From: Pectinophora gossypiella
Lineage: Eukaryota; Arthropoda; Insecta; Lepidoptera; Gelechiidae
Reading direction: 5' to 3'
DNA: 64,000 nt
Assembly (NCBI RefSeq): GCF_024362695.1
Contig: NC_065419.1
Location: 9,858,678-9,922,677 of the forward strand
Made by a program: the position numbers and the translations under genes. Positions within the stretch are counted from its first letter, which is position 1. Every line of letters begins with the position of its first letter. Of this stretch, positions 8,429 through 19,062 are shown in pieces. The notes below the pieces were generated by a model, which was not told the origin of the DNA, ran no database searches, and was given only the letters and a program-made list of their open reading frames with translations.

Positions 8429-11400
8429 AAAAGTAAATGCTAAATCCTCTCGTGTCACTGCTTCCTTAAGTTATGCTAAAGCCTGTGCTCAAAACTCTCC
8501 AAAGAGAGTCACTATATCCAAGAGCCAATCTAATTCAAAATCTCTATCTCAACCCTCTCCTACGAGAGACTCTGTTTCGTTGAGTCGCAATAAAAATATT
8601 GCACCCCTTAAAACTCTATCTCAACCCTCTCATACGAGAGACTCTGTATCGTTGAGTCGCAATAAAAATATTGCACCCCTTAAAACTCTATCTCAACCCT
8701 CTCCTACGAGAGACTCTGTTTCGTTGAGTCGCAATAAAAATATTGCACCCCTTAAAACTCTATCTCAACCCTCTCATACGAGAGACTCTGTATCGTTGAG
8801 TCGCAATAAAAATATTGCACCCCTTAAAACTCTATCTCAACCCTCTCATACGAGAGACTCTGTATCGTTGAGTCGCAATAAAAATATTGCACCCCTTAAA
8901 ACTCTACCTCAACCCTCTCATACGAGAGACTCTGTATCGTTGAGTCGCAATAAAAATATTGCACCCCTTAAAACTCTACCTCAACCCTCTCATATGAGAG
9001 ACTCTGTTTCGTTGAGTCGCAATAAAAATGTTGCATCCCTTAAATCTCAACCCTCTCATATTACGAGAGACACTGTTTCGTTGAGTCGCAATAAAAATAT
9101 TGCATCCCTTAAATCTCAACCCTCTCATATTACGAGAGACACTGTTTCGTTGAGTCAAAATAGTCATCCATTGCTAAATCCTGAAAACTCTCAAAATAGT
9201 GAAGGTCCTATGAGTTCTATCTCTACTTCGTCGGAAAACAATACTATATATAAAGTAAACACAATTTCACATAAAATCTCATTACCGCATATATTATTAA
9301 AAACAAATTATGCGGAACACCCTTTATGTTTCTTAATCGACACCGGTTCAACCGTCAGCATAGCTAAACTAGCAAACTTTACGAATAAACCTTCACTATC
9401 CAACGAAAAAATTAAATTAAAGGGACTTAGCGATGATGACTCATATTGTGAAACCTTAGGGTCATTCCAAATCAATTTCAATTGCATTACGTCATCCGAA
9501 AATCCTTCCACTATAACTTTCGATTTCAAGTTTCATGCTATTAGTGACAATGTTCAATTAAATTACGATGGCATATTAGGCAATGACTTTCTTAAAACTT
9601 TAGATGTCGATATTAGATATTCTCGCAACTGTTTGTATATGCGAGGTCATTCTCTACCAATCCGCTTCAATCGGCCCACATATGCCATTCCTCCGCGATC
9701 AGAAGCCATAATCGAATGCTCAATTTCTAATGATCTAAAGGAGTACGAAAATCTTAAAGAAAGTTTAGTCCTTGACCACTTTATTTCGGACGGCGTATAT
9801 ATTGCAAATTGTATCGTTCTTCTCAAGCCCAATGGTCGAGTTAACTTATCTGTTCTAAATACTACTGAATCAGAGATCATCATTCGAGATTACCGCGTGA
9901 ATCTCACTCCATATGATAAGCAGTCTTCAACACAAATATCATCTCAAGATGATTTTAAAGACATTTACAATGTCCACGTTTTACATTCCGATAGGAATCA
10001 ACAAGTCCTCGATCTTATACGAGCAAATCATCTTAATAACGAGGAATCCAAATGTCTACTTGAATGTTGTTCTCAGTACACAGATATCTTTCATCTGGAG
10101 GGAGAACCATTATCTTTCACTAGTGCACTGGAACATTCAATCAATACAAAGGACTCTGCTCCTGTCCATGTAAAATCCTATCGTTTTCCCGAATGCCATA
10201 AGGATGAAGTTGAAGGCCAAATCAAAACAATGTTAGAACAAAATATCATTCGTCCTTCAATGTCACCTTGGAGTGCTCCAGTTTGGGTAGTCCCTAAAAA
10301 GAAGGACGCGTCAGGGAAACAAAAGTGGAGGATAGTCATTGACTATCGGAAGCTTAATGACGCAACCGTTACCGAGATCTATCCACTTCCGTTAATAACG
10401 GACATCCTCGATCAATTAGGTCACTCCAAGTATTTTACGACACTTGATCTCGTCAGCGGCTTCCATCAAATAAAACTTAAAAAGGAAGACGCTGAGAAAA
10501 CCGGCTTCACCGTCATTACAAATGGCACTTCAGGACATTATGAATTCACCCGTATGCCCTTCGGGCTGAAAAATGCCCCTTCAACATTTCAAAGATTGAT
10601 GAACACTGTTCTAACAGGGCTCCAGGGTTTACATTGCTATATTTATCTCGATGACTGCATAATCTATTCTCATGATCTCGATTCACACATTCAAAAACTA
10701 AAACTCGTGTTCGACCGACTTCGTCAATTTAATCTAAAACTACAGCCAGATAAATGCGAATTCTTACGTCGCGAGGTCGCTTATCTAGGCCATATAATCA
10801 CGGATAAAGGTGTGTCACCTAATCCCGATAAAATCAAGGCAGTCACAGACTTCCCTATTCCAAGGAATGCCAAAGACATTAAATCTTTTCTTGGCCTCGT
10901 TGGTTACTACCGACGATTTATCGAGAACTTCTCCAAAATCACCAAACCCTTAACTTCCCTTCTTAAAAAGGACGCAGAATTTAAATGGTCATACGACCAA
11001 CAACAATCTTTCGATATTCTAAAAAATAAACTAACATCTGCGCCCCTCCTCCAATATCCGAATTTTAACGAACCATTTATTCTCACTACCGACGCTTCCA
11101 ACTACGCTGTCGGAGCCGTGTTATCGCAAGGCGACATAGGTAAGGATAAACCCATTGCCTATGCGTCTCGAACACTCAATAAGGCCGAAGGTAATTACTC
11201 CACAATAGAAAAGGAACTTCTAGCTATCCTTTTCGGTGTGAAGACTTTCCGACCTTACTTATATGGTCGAAAATTTAAAATCGTCACCGATCATAGGCCA
11301 CTTGTATGGCTTTTTAATGTCAAGGACCCTGGTTCAAGATTAATAAGGTGGCGCCTAAAATTGGAGGAGTACGACTACGAAATAATTTATAAACAAGGGA

Positions 11401-13094
11401 AACTTAATTGTAATGCAGACGCTTTATCTCGTTGCCCTGTCAACGCTCTAAATGATTTTGGAGATCCCGATTCAACTCGTAATCCTTCTAATTCTACTAA
11501 TTCATCACCTCGCGTGTCCGATGACCCGAGTCCTTCTATTTCCGAAACTTATGAACAATTCTTACAAATAAACCGTCAGCCAGACGTATCTTATAATACA
11601 ATCATTGAAGAACACAATCAATCTCTACTTAAAGCTAAGTGTAAACTGATAGCTTATCCAACGTCAATTGACTTAGATGAATCTGTCCCATACTGTACAG
11701 AAATCATCAATTCCTCCACAAGCGAACCAAATATCCGAGACATCGATCGTGAACTTAACACTTATTATTCCACAAGTAATGATAAACATGTCTTTACTCA
11801 TCTATTTATTCGTCTCAATCACTATGACGAAATATCTTATAAGGATATATTCAATGTCTTACGCGAATACAGAGATATGATCAAATACTGGTATTTGGAG
11901 GAAAAGGAATTCGCAATCTCAGATTTTTCCGATCCTTTTAACAAAATAGTTTACACTAAAATTTACAACATTCTATCTTTTCTATTCCATGATACGGGAA
12001 TCAAAGTAAATATCTATCGAAATTCAATACTATATCCTACTCCTAGTGAAGTCAAAAACATTTTAAAAGAAAATCACGATTCTGTCTCAGCCGGACACCC
12101 CGGCGTATCTCGCATGTTTGATCGAATCAAATCTCAATACTGGTGGAAAAACATGCGCCAAGATATTGATGATTATGTAAAAAATTGTCGCTCGTGTCAA
12201 ATAAATAAGCCTTTGCGCCAAGTGAATCGTGCGCCGATGATAATAACATCGACTGCCACAAGGCCTAACGAAAAGGTCTTCCTAGATTTAGTCGGTCCTC
12301 TCCCTGAAACTCACGAACATAAGTTCAAATTTATTCTTACACTGCAAGACGACCTGACTAAATATTCACAGGCTTATCCATTGCAAACATGCTCGGCCGA
12401 GGAAACGGCCAGATTATTCGTTCGGTATATATCTCACATAGGTATTCCCAAAATGATAGTCACAGATCAGGGAACTAACTTTTGCTCTGATGTATTTAAG
12501 CAATTAGAAAAGTTGTTCGGTATAAAGCATATATATGCATCTCCTTATCACCCTCAAACATGTGGTGCTCTAGAGAGGAGCCACTCGACTCTTAAAGAGT
12601 ATTTAAGATCTTACATTGGAGAAAACCAGCATACGTGGAATCTGTATTTACCTACCGCTATGATTGCGTATAACACAAACGTCCATAGCACCACAGGATT
12701 CTCGCCTATGGAACTTTTGCTGGGTTTTAAACCTTATATCCCGAGTAGTATTGACTCGCTAGATAATAATACATATACCGACTACATCAGAGCCCTTAAT
12801 TATCGCTTATGTTACAGCCGACAAAAAGCTAAAGAAAACATTATATCTTCAAAAGAACGCTCAAAAAACTATTATGATTCACGTACTAAACCTACAACTT
12901 ATAAAATTGGCGATATGGTATACGTTAAATGCCATCACAAACAAAATAAAGCCTTATCACCGGTGTGGAAAGGTCCTTTTCAAATCATTAAGCTAAATGG
13001 ACACCACACCGTTACATTACTTATAAATAGAAAACATGTACGTCATCACTATGACGAAATAAAACTCGCAGCTGATCAAACCTTAACACCGTAA
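8376..13094 (+). CDS. Pol polyprotein (PR-RT-RH-IN), expressed by -1 frameshift
   Basis: The enzymatic polyprotein is 1,572 aa after the slip and gives Gag-Pol of about 1,882 aa. In order it has an unusual N-terminal linker of nine tandem repeats (8541-9157) and retropepsin with DTGS (9339-9350) and ILGNDF. Reverse transcriptase follows with YLDD (10644-10655) in place of the common YVDD, then RNase H starting TTDAS (first Asp 11091). Integrase has an HHCC zinc site from His 12075, catalytic Asp 12285, Asp 12465 and Glu 12573 (35 residues between the last two, DD35E), and a GPF-type C-terminal module near 12969. No chromodomain is visible. The frame is open from 8370. No ATG begins it upstream of the repeats (the apparent start at 8580 is a TTG within them), which supports frameshifting over independent initiation. 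Confidence 0.93.
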   Translation, partial: LVNRITDTCRRNSARLDTKVNAKSSRVTASLSYAKACAQNSPKRVTISKSQSNSKSLSQPSPTRDSVSLSRNKNIAPLKTLSQPSHTRDSVSLSRNKNIAPLKTLSQPSPTRDSVSLSRNKNIAPLKTLSQPSHTRDSVSLSRNKNIAPLKTLSQPSHTRDSVSLSRNKNIAPLKTLPQPSHTRDSVSLSRNKNIAPLKTLPQPSHMRDSVSLSRNKNVASLKSQPSHITRDTVSLSRNKNIASLKSQPSHITRDTVSLSQNSHPLLNPENSQNSEGPMSSISTSSENNTIYKVNTISHKISLPHILLKTNYAEHPLCFLIDTGSTVSIAKLANFTNKPSLSNEKIKLKGLSDDDSYCETLGSFQINFNCITSSENPSTITFDFKFHAISDNVQLNYDGILGNDFLKTLDVDIRYSRNCLYMRGHSLPIRFNRPTYAIPPRSEAIIECSISNDLKEYENLKESLVLDHFISDGVYIANCIVLLKPNGRVNLSVLNTTESEIIIRDYRVNLTPYDKQSSTQISSQDDFKDIYNVHVLHSDRNQQVLDLIRANHLNNEESKCLLECCSQYTDIFHLEGEPLSFTSALEHSINTKDSAPVHVKSYRFPECHKDEVEGQIKTMLEQNIIRPSMSPWSAPVWVVPKKKDASGKQKWRIVIDYRKLNDATVTEIYPLPLITDILDQLGHSKYFTTLDLVSGFHQIKLKKEDAEKTGFTVITNGTSGHYEFTRMPFGLKNAPSTFQRLMNTVLTGLQGLHCYIYLDDCIIYSHDLDSHIQKLKLVFDRLRQFNLKLQPDKCEFLRREVAYLGHIITDKGVSPNPDKIKAVTDFPIPRNAKDIKSFLGLVGYYRRFIENFSKITKPLTSLLKKDAEFKWSYDQQQSFDILKNKLTSAPLLQYPNFNEPFILTTDASNYAVGAVLSQGDIGKDKPIAYASRTLNKAEGNYSTIEKELLAILFGVKTFRPYLYGRKFKIVTDHRPLVWLFNVKDPGSRLIRWRLKLEEYDYEIIYKQGKLNCNADALSRCPVNALNDFGDPDSTRNPSNSTNSSPRVSDDPSPSISETYEQFLQINRQPDVSYNTIIEEHNQSLLKAKCKLIAYPTSIDLDESVPYCTEIINSSTSEPNIRDIDRELNTYYSTSNDKHVFTHLFIRLNHYDEISYKDIFNVLREYRDMIKYWYLEEKEFAISDFSDPFNKIVYTKIYNILSFLFHDTGIKVNIYRNSILYPTPSEVKNILKENHDSVSAGHPGVSRMFDRIKSQYWWKNMRQDIDDYVKNCRSCQINKPLRQVNRAPMIITSTATRPNEKVFLDLVGPLPETHEHKFKFILTLQDDLTKYSQAYPLQTCSAEETARLFVRYISHIGIPKMIVTDQGTNFCSDVFKQLEKLFGIKHIYASPYHPQTCGALERSHSTLKEYLRSYIGENQHTWNLYLPTAMIAYNTNVHSTTGFSPMELLLGFKPYIPSSIDSLDNNTYTDYIRALNYRLCYSRQKAKENIISSKERSKNYYDSRTKPTTYKIGDMVYVKCHHKQNKALSPVWKGPFQIIKLNGHHTVTLLINRKHVRHHYDEIKLAADQTLTP
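8541..9157 (+). repeat. Tandem repeat, 9 units of 72 to 66-69 bp, in the pol N-terminus
   Basis: Units start at spacing 72 bp for the first seven (AACCCTCTC at 8551, 8623, 8695, 8767, 8839, 8911, 8983), then 66 and 69 bp (9049, 9118). Each 72-bp unit encodes 24 residues of the type SLSRNKNIAPLKTLSQPS plus HTRDSV. All units keep the frame. Each unit also holds an inverted CTCTC/GAGAG pair able to form a small hairpin. The array lies between the frameshift site and protease. Confidence 0.92.
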
Positions 13095-13099
13095 CATAA

Positions 13100-13121
13100 C
13101 GCGCGTCTCTATCTATTCCAG
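13100..13121 (+). promoter_or_regulatory. env splice acceptor
   Basis: A pyrimidine-rich run (TCTCTATCTATTCC) ends in AG at 13120-13121, just after the pol stop at 13092-13094. It is in phase with the leader donor at 7241 and opens the env frame, which has no ATG of its own before 13579. Confidence 0.75.
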
Positions 13122-15024
13122 GGCCGCACCACCGGTTATTTGTGAATTCGTTTCACAAATCCGAGATAGTCCTGGACTTTTCTTCGACAAACTTCTAGAT
13201 GTCAAATTCACTAACGGCGAATGGAATGTCGTTACGTATTTAGATATAAGTCATATTAAACCTAATTTAGATAAAGCGGAGTTCTTATTCGAAAGAGTAA
13301 ATTTATTTTGCAATTCGTTTTCATCGTCAAAGCTAAAAACAGACTGTACTAACTCTCTGTCTGCTTTACATAATCAACATATAACTAATGTCAATAAATT
13401 TTCTTCTATATCATACTTACTTGTCGATGAACAACCCCGACGTCAAAAACGAGGTCTCATTGATTTTGGGGGCTCCATCCTAAAAACCTTTTTCGGCACT
13501 TTAGACAATGAAGATGCGATTAAATTCACTGACGCAATTGAACAGGTACAGACAGACGAAAAACAGTTGTCTTACCTGATGAAAGACAATATACATGTAA
13601 TTAAGTCAACTATTTCAAATTTTAATAATTCTATGTCTAAGGTCAATGAAAACGAACAAAACCTACTTAAGAATATGGACACCGTGAATAATATGTTAAA
13701 TAAGATTAGTAACTCTAACGATAAGCTAGAAATGAAATCTCAATTAAGTTCTTTATTCAATTCTTTAGAAGCTATAATTTTAACATTATCTTTCGATATA
13801 GATGATGTAAATAATGCTATCCTTTTTGCAAAGCTAAATATATTACATCCTACTGTGCTTAGCCCTTATCAATTGTATAACGAGTTAGATAAGCATAGGA
13901 ATGCTCTTCCTAAAAACCATGAATTGGCAGTATCACTAACTCTGCAAAACATTCATCAGCTATTAGACATTTCTAAACTCGTTTGTTATTATCACCTTAA
14001 CAGAATAATTATGTTAATCAAGATACCGCTCGTCTTACCTCAAACCTATAATCTATTTAATATAATCCCTTTACCCGTTCCTTACGACGTTTCAAAACCA
14101 GATACTTTTGTACTTATTGCACCTACAAGTTCTTATGTAGCAATTACAGCTGATCATATGTTTTATTCACCGATAAAAGATATTGAGAAGTGTAAAGTGA
14201 TCAGTGGCAAGTGTTACGTGTGCGTGTTAACGAACGTATATTCGACAATTGCGAATCCTACGTGTGAAACAACCTTAATCACCGAAGTAGTACAAAATTT
14301 ACCCGATTCTTGTGAAGTTAAATTGTTACATGGACATGTAGATATTTTTCATAAGATAAGTAATAATAGGTGGCTCTTTGCCCAATCCGAACCAGGCAAA
14401 TGCCATATCACTTGTAAGAACAACCCTATCAGTTATGATGAAATTTTGTTTTCTATTGGTATTTTAAAATTGCCAAAAAACTGTAAAGCTTTTTACAAAA
14501 CTTTACAATTTGATCCTATTACTGAAAACTACATTTCCAATGTAACAAACTCAATTTCTGACTTTAACATAATACTCGATGATTGTTGTGAAAGGACTAA
14601 ACTGAACAAAACATTGTCAAAATTACCTTATAATAAGCTTACAAATATTGATAACTTAGATTCACTGTTACATGCTAGTGTGCATTTAGATTACCTGGAA
14701 AAGGAATTAAATAGTATCGAAGGTCCAACTCATATGCAAAAGTATGGCATTCATTATATATCGTTAAGCTATGTCCTAGGAATAATATTTTTGTTATATT
14801 TACTTTATAGATGTAGAAAACGTCTGTGTCGAAATAATCCTTCCACATGCTTAGTCCAGATATTTAACCAATGTCACAATAAAAAGAGTTCTAACAAACC
14901 AGTAGCACAGACCGTAGTGATGTCGAATGTGCAGGAATCTTTCTCAGACACGGAAGATGAGATAAGGACACCAGTCACAGTCAAAAGGAATATAATCCTT
15001 GCATCTCAAAACCACTCACCTTAA
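13122..15024 (+). CDS. Env glycoprotein, main exon (baculovirus F-like)
   Basis: The spliced product would be 646 aa with the leader exon. The frame is open from 13087, so the first ATG in this exon is not the start. A furin site RRQKR at 13438-13452 is followed by GLIDFGGSILK, the conserved start of the fusion subunit in errantivirus Env and group II baculovirus F proteins (Baculo_F family). The small N-terminal subunit (about 120 aa) and large C-terminal subunit (about 520 aa) match F2/F1 proportions. A coiled-coil-like Asn/Leu-rich stretch follows (about 13560-13800). Paired cysteines are in the middle, and a membrane anchor is at 14755-14811 with a basic cytoplasmic tail. It is the envelope and fusion protein by family. 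No inactivating break is seen. Confidence 0.88.
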
Positions 15025-15160
15025 CTTCAAATTCATACTTATTATTTTCGTCGATAAGAACTTATTATTAATATAGTAATTTTTAATATAATGTAACCGA
15101 AATCCAAGTTCGATCTGATTTTAATCTCACATCATTTTAAGGGTGATGTTCGATCTTATT

Positions 15161-15168
15161 CGGGGGGT
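15161..15168 (+). promoter_or_regulatory. Polypurine/G tract before the 3' LTR
   Basis: CGGGGGGT lies directly upstream of the 3' LTR, in the position of the plus-strand primer (polypurine tract). It is short and interrupted by a T at the LTR border, so assignment rests on position. Confidence 0.6.
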
Positions 15169-15417
15169 TGTTATATATTAAATTACAGGGTAATCATATA
15201 AAATAAAAACTGCATACTCAATTCCTATTGCATTGACGTCAATGCAATAGGACTCCGGAACCATCAAGTTTCATTTCAATGGGAAATCGTTAGTTCGGGT
15301 TTGGAATTCGGATAGTTACTACGTCCTGTGTAATTCTAATACATTTTCTTTAAATAAATCTTTTTAGCGTAAATAAAATTGTTTTTTAAAAAGCATCACC
15401 TGACCCACCCCGTAATA
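15169..15417 (+). repeat. 3' LTR (249 bp)
   Basis: It has the same length as the 5' LTR and, as read by eye, the same sequence. It carries the palindrome at 15223-15252 and the two AATAAA signals that should end the transcript. Confidence 0.92.
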
Positions 15418-15421
15418 GGGC
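15418..15421. repeat. Target-site duplication, right (GGGC)
   Basis: It matches 6423-6426 on the left side of the element. The pre-insertion site was therefore a single GGGC between AACC and ACAAATC. Confidence 0.8.
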
Positions 15422-15950
15422 ACAAATCTTGGAGTCTACGCGATATCAATTATCTATGCTCCAAACATGAATTCAACCTGTCAAAGTCAAATTGTGCTCG
15501 GTTAGGTATGGGTATTTTCTTGCGATGGATGTAACTGTGTCTACCCCAATTAGGACATAGGCGACTATATCCTGACTGAATTTGACTTTAACATAATATA
15601 AAGTCATGAGAGTGTGTTATGTTAAAGTCAAATTCAGTGGTTTAGAGTCTAAACCGGGATTCGAAGCGGTGACTCTACAATGTATGTCACGCTTTCACCG
15701 AACAGATCTATCACGGAGTATTTTAGTATTTTTTATAAACATACATAGCTTTTAAGTATTCATAGGCTTTTACTCTCTGATCGGAAGGGGTACAGACAGA
15801 GCATTCTCTGCCACGTTACGTTGCTCCTTTTCTTTAATTTGTATTTACTCAGAAAACTACGTTTCGTTTCAAACAATGATACCTATTAATCGAGTCAAAA
15901 AAGCTTCCTAACTTGTTATTTGCCGGGGAAATTTCCGATTTTGACTTTAC
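15422..15950. other. Gene-free right flank, with a repeat A piece
   Basis: About 15500-15570 carries the TTGCGATGGATG and CCCCAATTAGGACATAG core of repeat A. An inverted pair around AATTTGACTTTAACATAA (about 15578-15632) forms a short fold-back. No gene is supported. Confidence 0.5.
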
Positions 15951-15952
15951 TT

Positions 15953-16160
15953 AAGAGCTGCGCTCTTGTCGGTGGAGTAATCGCCACTCCTCTCTTCTTC
16001 CCGCCAAATCCTTCACCTCCTGATACGACACGGCCGGCACCTTCTCTTTTATTTGTTTCATAAATGTTCTCCTAGGTCTACCCCTTCCTCTCTTCCCTTC
16101 AATTTTTTCTTCTATGATGTTTGTCATAAATGAATCGTGTCGTATCAGGTGGCCAATCTT
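15953..16160 (-). repeat. LINE reverse-transcriptase C-terminal fragment
   Basis: The minus strand encodes an open C-terminus with GHLIRHDSFMTN, then KRGRGRPRRTFMKQIKEK and a terminal EEWRLLHRQERSS before a stop. This GxxGRPRR...W type tail is typical of RTE/Jockey-like LINE ORF2 ends. Related, more damaged copies are at 39045-39320 (plus), about 50630-50780 and 60488-60725 (both minus). Confidence 0.7.
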
Positions 16161-17728
16161 ATTTCCTCTCTGGTTCTCTATAATCTTATTTTTTTTTTAT
16201 ATAAGTATTTGAAATCAGAAACATCTGGAGTGGCGGAAATAGACATTTCGCACTTTTTTTTTCTTTTACCTATGCAACTGGCTAACTGACAGAATAACGT
16301 ATAAGTACATTGTTATGATTATGGTTTGCCCACTCGAATCGGTACATTCTTTTGTTTGCGAACGAGTCATTCATTAATTAAACAATGAATTATTTTTTAT
16401 GATCGGTCTTTCCCCTGCGGGGAACGTGTGGAGATTTTCCACGATTTTCTTTTTTGACTTCTTTGATAGAATGGAAAAAAAAAACATAAATAAACTGAGA
16501 ACTTTCAGGAAATCTCGTAAAACTCAATAAAGATATTCAGTAAATAGAAAAACTAAAAAACGATTATTTACGGTTTACATAATAATAAATAAATAAATAT
16601 ATCTTTATTTCAGGCTCAGACCCTACAGATAATACATATACCATATTATCTCCGATTTTCTATATCAAACGGTTTAAAAGATGAATAGATGCTCATGTTA
16701 CGGGGGTCAAAAAGATCATGTTGAATCAATTGACAATTATTATTCATCTAAACGAGCAATATTTAAATTTGACGTAATTATCATGTCAACAATTGAATGA
16801 ATTTCTCTAAGTCGCCGTTTTAACTTGTTTTCTATGTTTCTACCCGTGTATACTCAAGTTCTTTTACGTATACTAAATAAGTAATTCTATATTTCTACAT
16901 GTATGCTCGTGGGAGTTTATAAAATGACTAAAATAATAAAAAAAACACAGAGAGAAAACAACAGACAGAACGCTTGGTGTACTTAGTTCATCTTGCGATG
17001 GAAGTAACTCTGACTACCCCAATTGGGATATAGTCGTTACCTAATGTTATAAATGACTAGAATAGCATTTCACATTATGCTACAATAATTATAATTAGAA
17101 CATGTGTCAATAATGAGAAAAAGTTGAATTGCATAATTGTAAGACACGTTGTCAATCGGGGGTTTCCCGTTTTAAAATTGACTCACGTTTTGGTATTTTA
17201 TTGTTCTATTTAAGCTATCTTAGTATACTCGTACAGTTTCAAGAAAGATATAGATAAATGGACAAGACAAGTGTTAATTAAATGATTAGAGCCTTACCTT
17301 ACGTTGCATATACATATTATATATACCTATACATATATCGGTTAATAGCGAGGCTCTACTAAACCACCGCTATCTTCGAAATAACAAGGTTGAGTTGCAC
17401 GGGATATTTTAAATATCTTTACTCCTTATATTTTAACAAAATCCTCTAACCCGACAGACATCGCACCATAGACTCGCCTTTCTTACTTTTTAAAACTGCC
17501 TTACGTCCCATTCATTATCCTTCCATAGTATTCTCACTTTCCTACAACTTGGCCAATCACGTCCGTCATTCCAAATGAAATGGGCAGAGGCGCAAGTAAT
17601 AAGAAGAAAACTTGCCTACCAGTCATAAGGCTGCCTATTGTACTCTTTCTATTTCTCTTTTGTTTTGTATTTTACTGTTTATGCAATAAAGTATTTGTTA
17701 TGTTATATAAGTAAGATGGTAATAACGT
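16161..17728. other. Gene-free stretch with repeat pieces
   Basis: It includes an A/T-rich LINE-like 3' end near 16575-16640 and a repeat A core at about 16985-17045. A GGGCAGAGG-type LINE 3' piece is at 17560-17610, and a GCAATAAAGTATTT end at about 17636-17702. No gene is supported. Confidence 0.5.
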
Positions 17729-17878
17729 ACTGGGGGGATAAAATGGCCACATCGAAGCAATTCATCATCAGCAATTCATCGACAGTTGCGCATATAAAAG
17801 TAAGCAATGCAAACAAATGTCAAATAGCAACATTGATTTTTTAGAATTACTTTGATGTGACTTGTTTAAACCTCCTGA
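17729..17878. mobile_element. Fold-back MITE family D, diverged complete copy
   Basis: Ends related to GGGGGGTTAAAATGGCCACA in opposite orientation flank an AT-rich core with GCGCATATAAAAGTAAGCAATG. The right arm has accumulated many changes compared with the clean copy at 30017-30174. Confidence 0.65.
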
Positions 17879-18089
17879 ACAACGAATAGACAACATAGAG
17901 CCAAAAATCGCTACGAAGATTTTCACAATTACTCCAGCGAACGCTATACACTAGTGCTTACTATAGTATAGAGTAAATAATTTCACGTCATTCTTCATGA
18001 AGATGTCGGACTTCATAGTCGCATGTGTGCGGAACGACTGGCTCGGCAAAATGCTCGAAGTTTTGCGATAAAACGCTACCGTTTATTTT

Positions 18090-18305
18090 TCTGTAATGTT
18101 AATAACATTCGCTAGAATGCTCGAGGACCCCGATACTGACGTGGTTGACAATTTCCCTGATTCAGTGCTTATCTATCGGAGCGCTATCGGTCCACTAGAG
18201 TCGATTGATTATTTCCATTATAACCCTCTCTCAGACGACGCCCTAACGTTCGCGCCCAACTGTCTTCAATTTTATACCAGTTTACACCCCGGACACTTTT
18301 TATAA
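18090..18305 (-). repeat. Dispersed repeat fragment
   Basis: The minus strand of this segment matches in outline the unit at about 37780-37985 (shared TGGACAC...TATA and CGTCGTCTGAGAG-type blocks). The 69-codon plus-strand frame here is incidental. The family is not identified. Confidence 0.4.
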
Positions 18306-18445
18306 AACACCTCGTTTAACACAGACACTACACACTGACGTTATCGTACACACGCGCATCAGTGTGTGTGACGTCTGACGCCCATACGATAGAAGCGGAG
18401 AGTTGCCGTTATATATGTACGTAGTTTAATTCCTTATTCTATGAC

Positions 18446-18535
18446 CAGGGGGGTTGAAAAGGCCACATCGAAGCAATTCATCTAAAAAAGCAACAATTCA
18501 ATTTGACATTTGCGCATATAAAAGTAAGTATAAAA
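18446..18535. mobile_element. MITE family D, left half only
   Basis: The left arm (GGGGGGTTGAAAAGGCCACA) and core up to CATATAAAAGTAAG are present, and the right arm is missing. Confidence 0.6.
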
Positions 18536-19062
18536 CCCCTCATCAGAGTCCTCAGCGGTCCTCATTTGTCCCTCCAGGTAGTTACGAGTAATGTCATAAG
18601 AGATAAATATCGCAGGTTTACAAGCCACGTCCAAAAAGAGACTGCTAACGTCCATCAGTGTCTTTAGACATTCCCCGAAATTAAGCAGTTGAACACGTTC
18701 TAAGAATGTTTACTATTCGCTTCAAGTCCAACATAGAACGAAAGAAAGGAATAAATAATTTATAAGTATTTTCCAATTAGTGTTACGTGTACGTTATTAA
18801 ACGTATGAATGTCTGGTATATAATTAATTCATTAATTAGTCCGTAAGTCCATAATCCCGTGGATAATAAAAAAATAATAAGATAAATAAGAAGTAACAAT
18901 TCAATTTGACATCATATATAATAATTATAACAAGGTAATTTAAAAAAAGAAAACAATTTATATAGGTAACAGAAAAAATTGTTTTTATTTATTTTTAACA
19001 AGTGTGTTTCTTTTGTGTGCAATAAAGAGTTATTGTACTGTATACAAGCCATTTGGACATTT

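Larger units (their letters stand above)
6427..15417 (+). mobile_element. Complete errantivirus-type endogenous retrovirus (8,991 bp)
   Basis: A full insertion flanked by GGGC duplications: 5' LTR, tRNA-Leu primer site, leader of about 750 nt, gag, pol (protease, reverse transcriptase, RNase H, integrase), env, G-rich tract and 3' LTR. The order protease-RT-RNase H-integrase is Ty3/gypsy, and the added env with a furin site and membrane anchor marks the errantivirus group (gypsy, ZAM, TED relatives). The LTRs look identical and every frame is open, so the copy is young and may be functional. It is an insect endogenous virus. No claim is made about infectivity. Confidence 0.93.

Noticed and set aside
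8580..8582. Independent pol start codon
   Set aside because: It is a TTG within the tandem repeats. The frame is open upstream to 8370, where a slippery site explains expression.
8541..9157. CRISPR-like regular repeat array
   Set aside because: Units are contiguous with no unique spacers, lie in frame inside pol, and the genome is eukaryotic.
13462..13480. Central polypurine tract (TTTTGGGGGC) in env
   Set aside because: It is short and encodes the conserved FGG residues of the fusion subunit, so coding constraint explains it.
13567..13581. Env starting near 13567-13579
   Set aside because: The frame is open back to 13087. A later start would remove the furin site and fusion-subunit start, and there is no signal peptide there.
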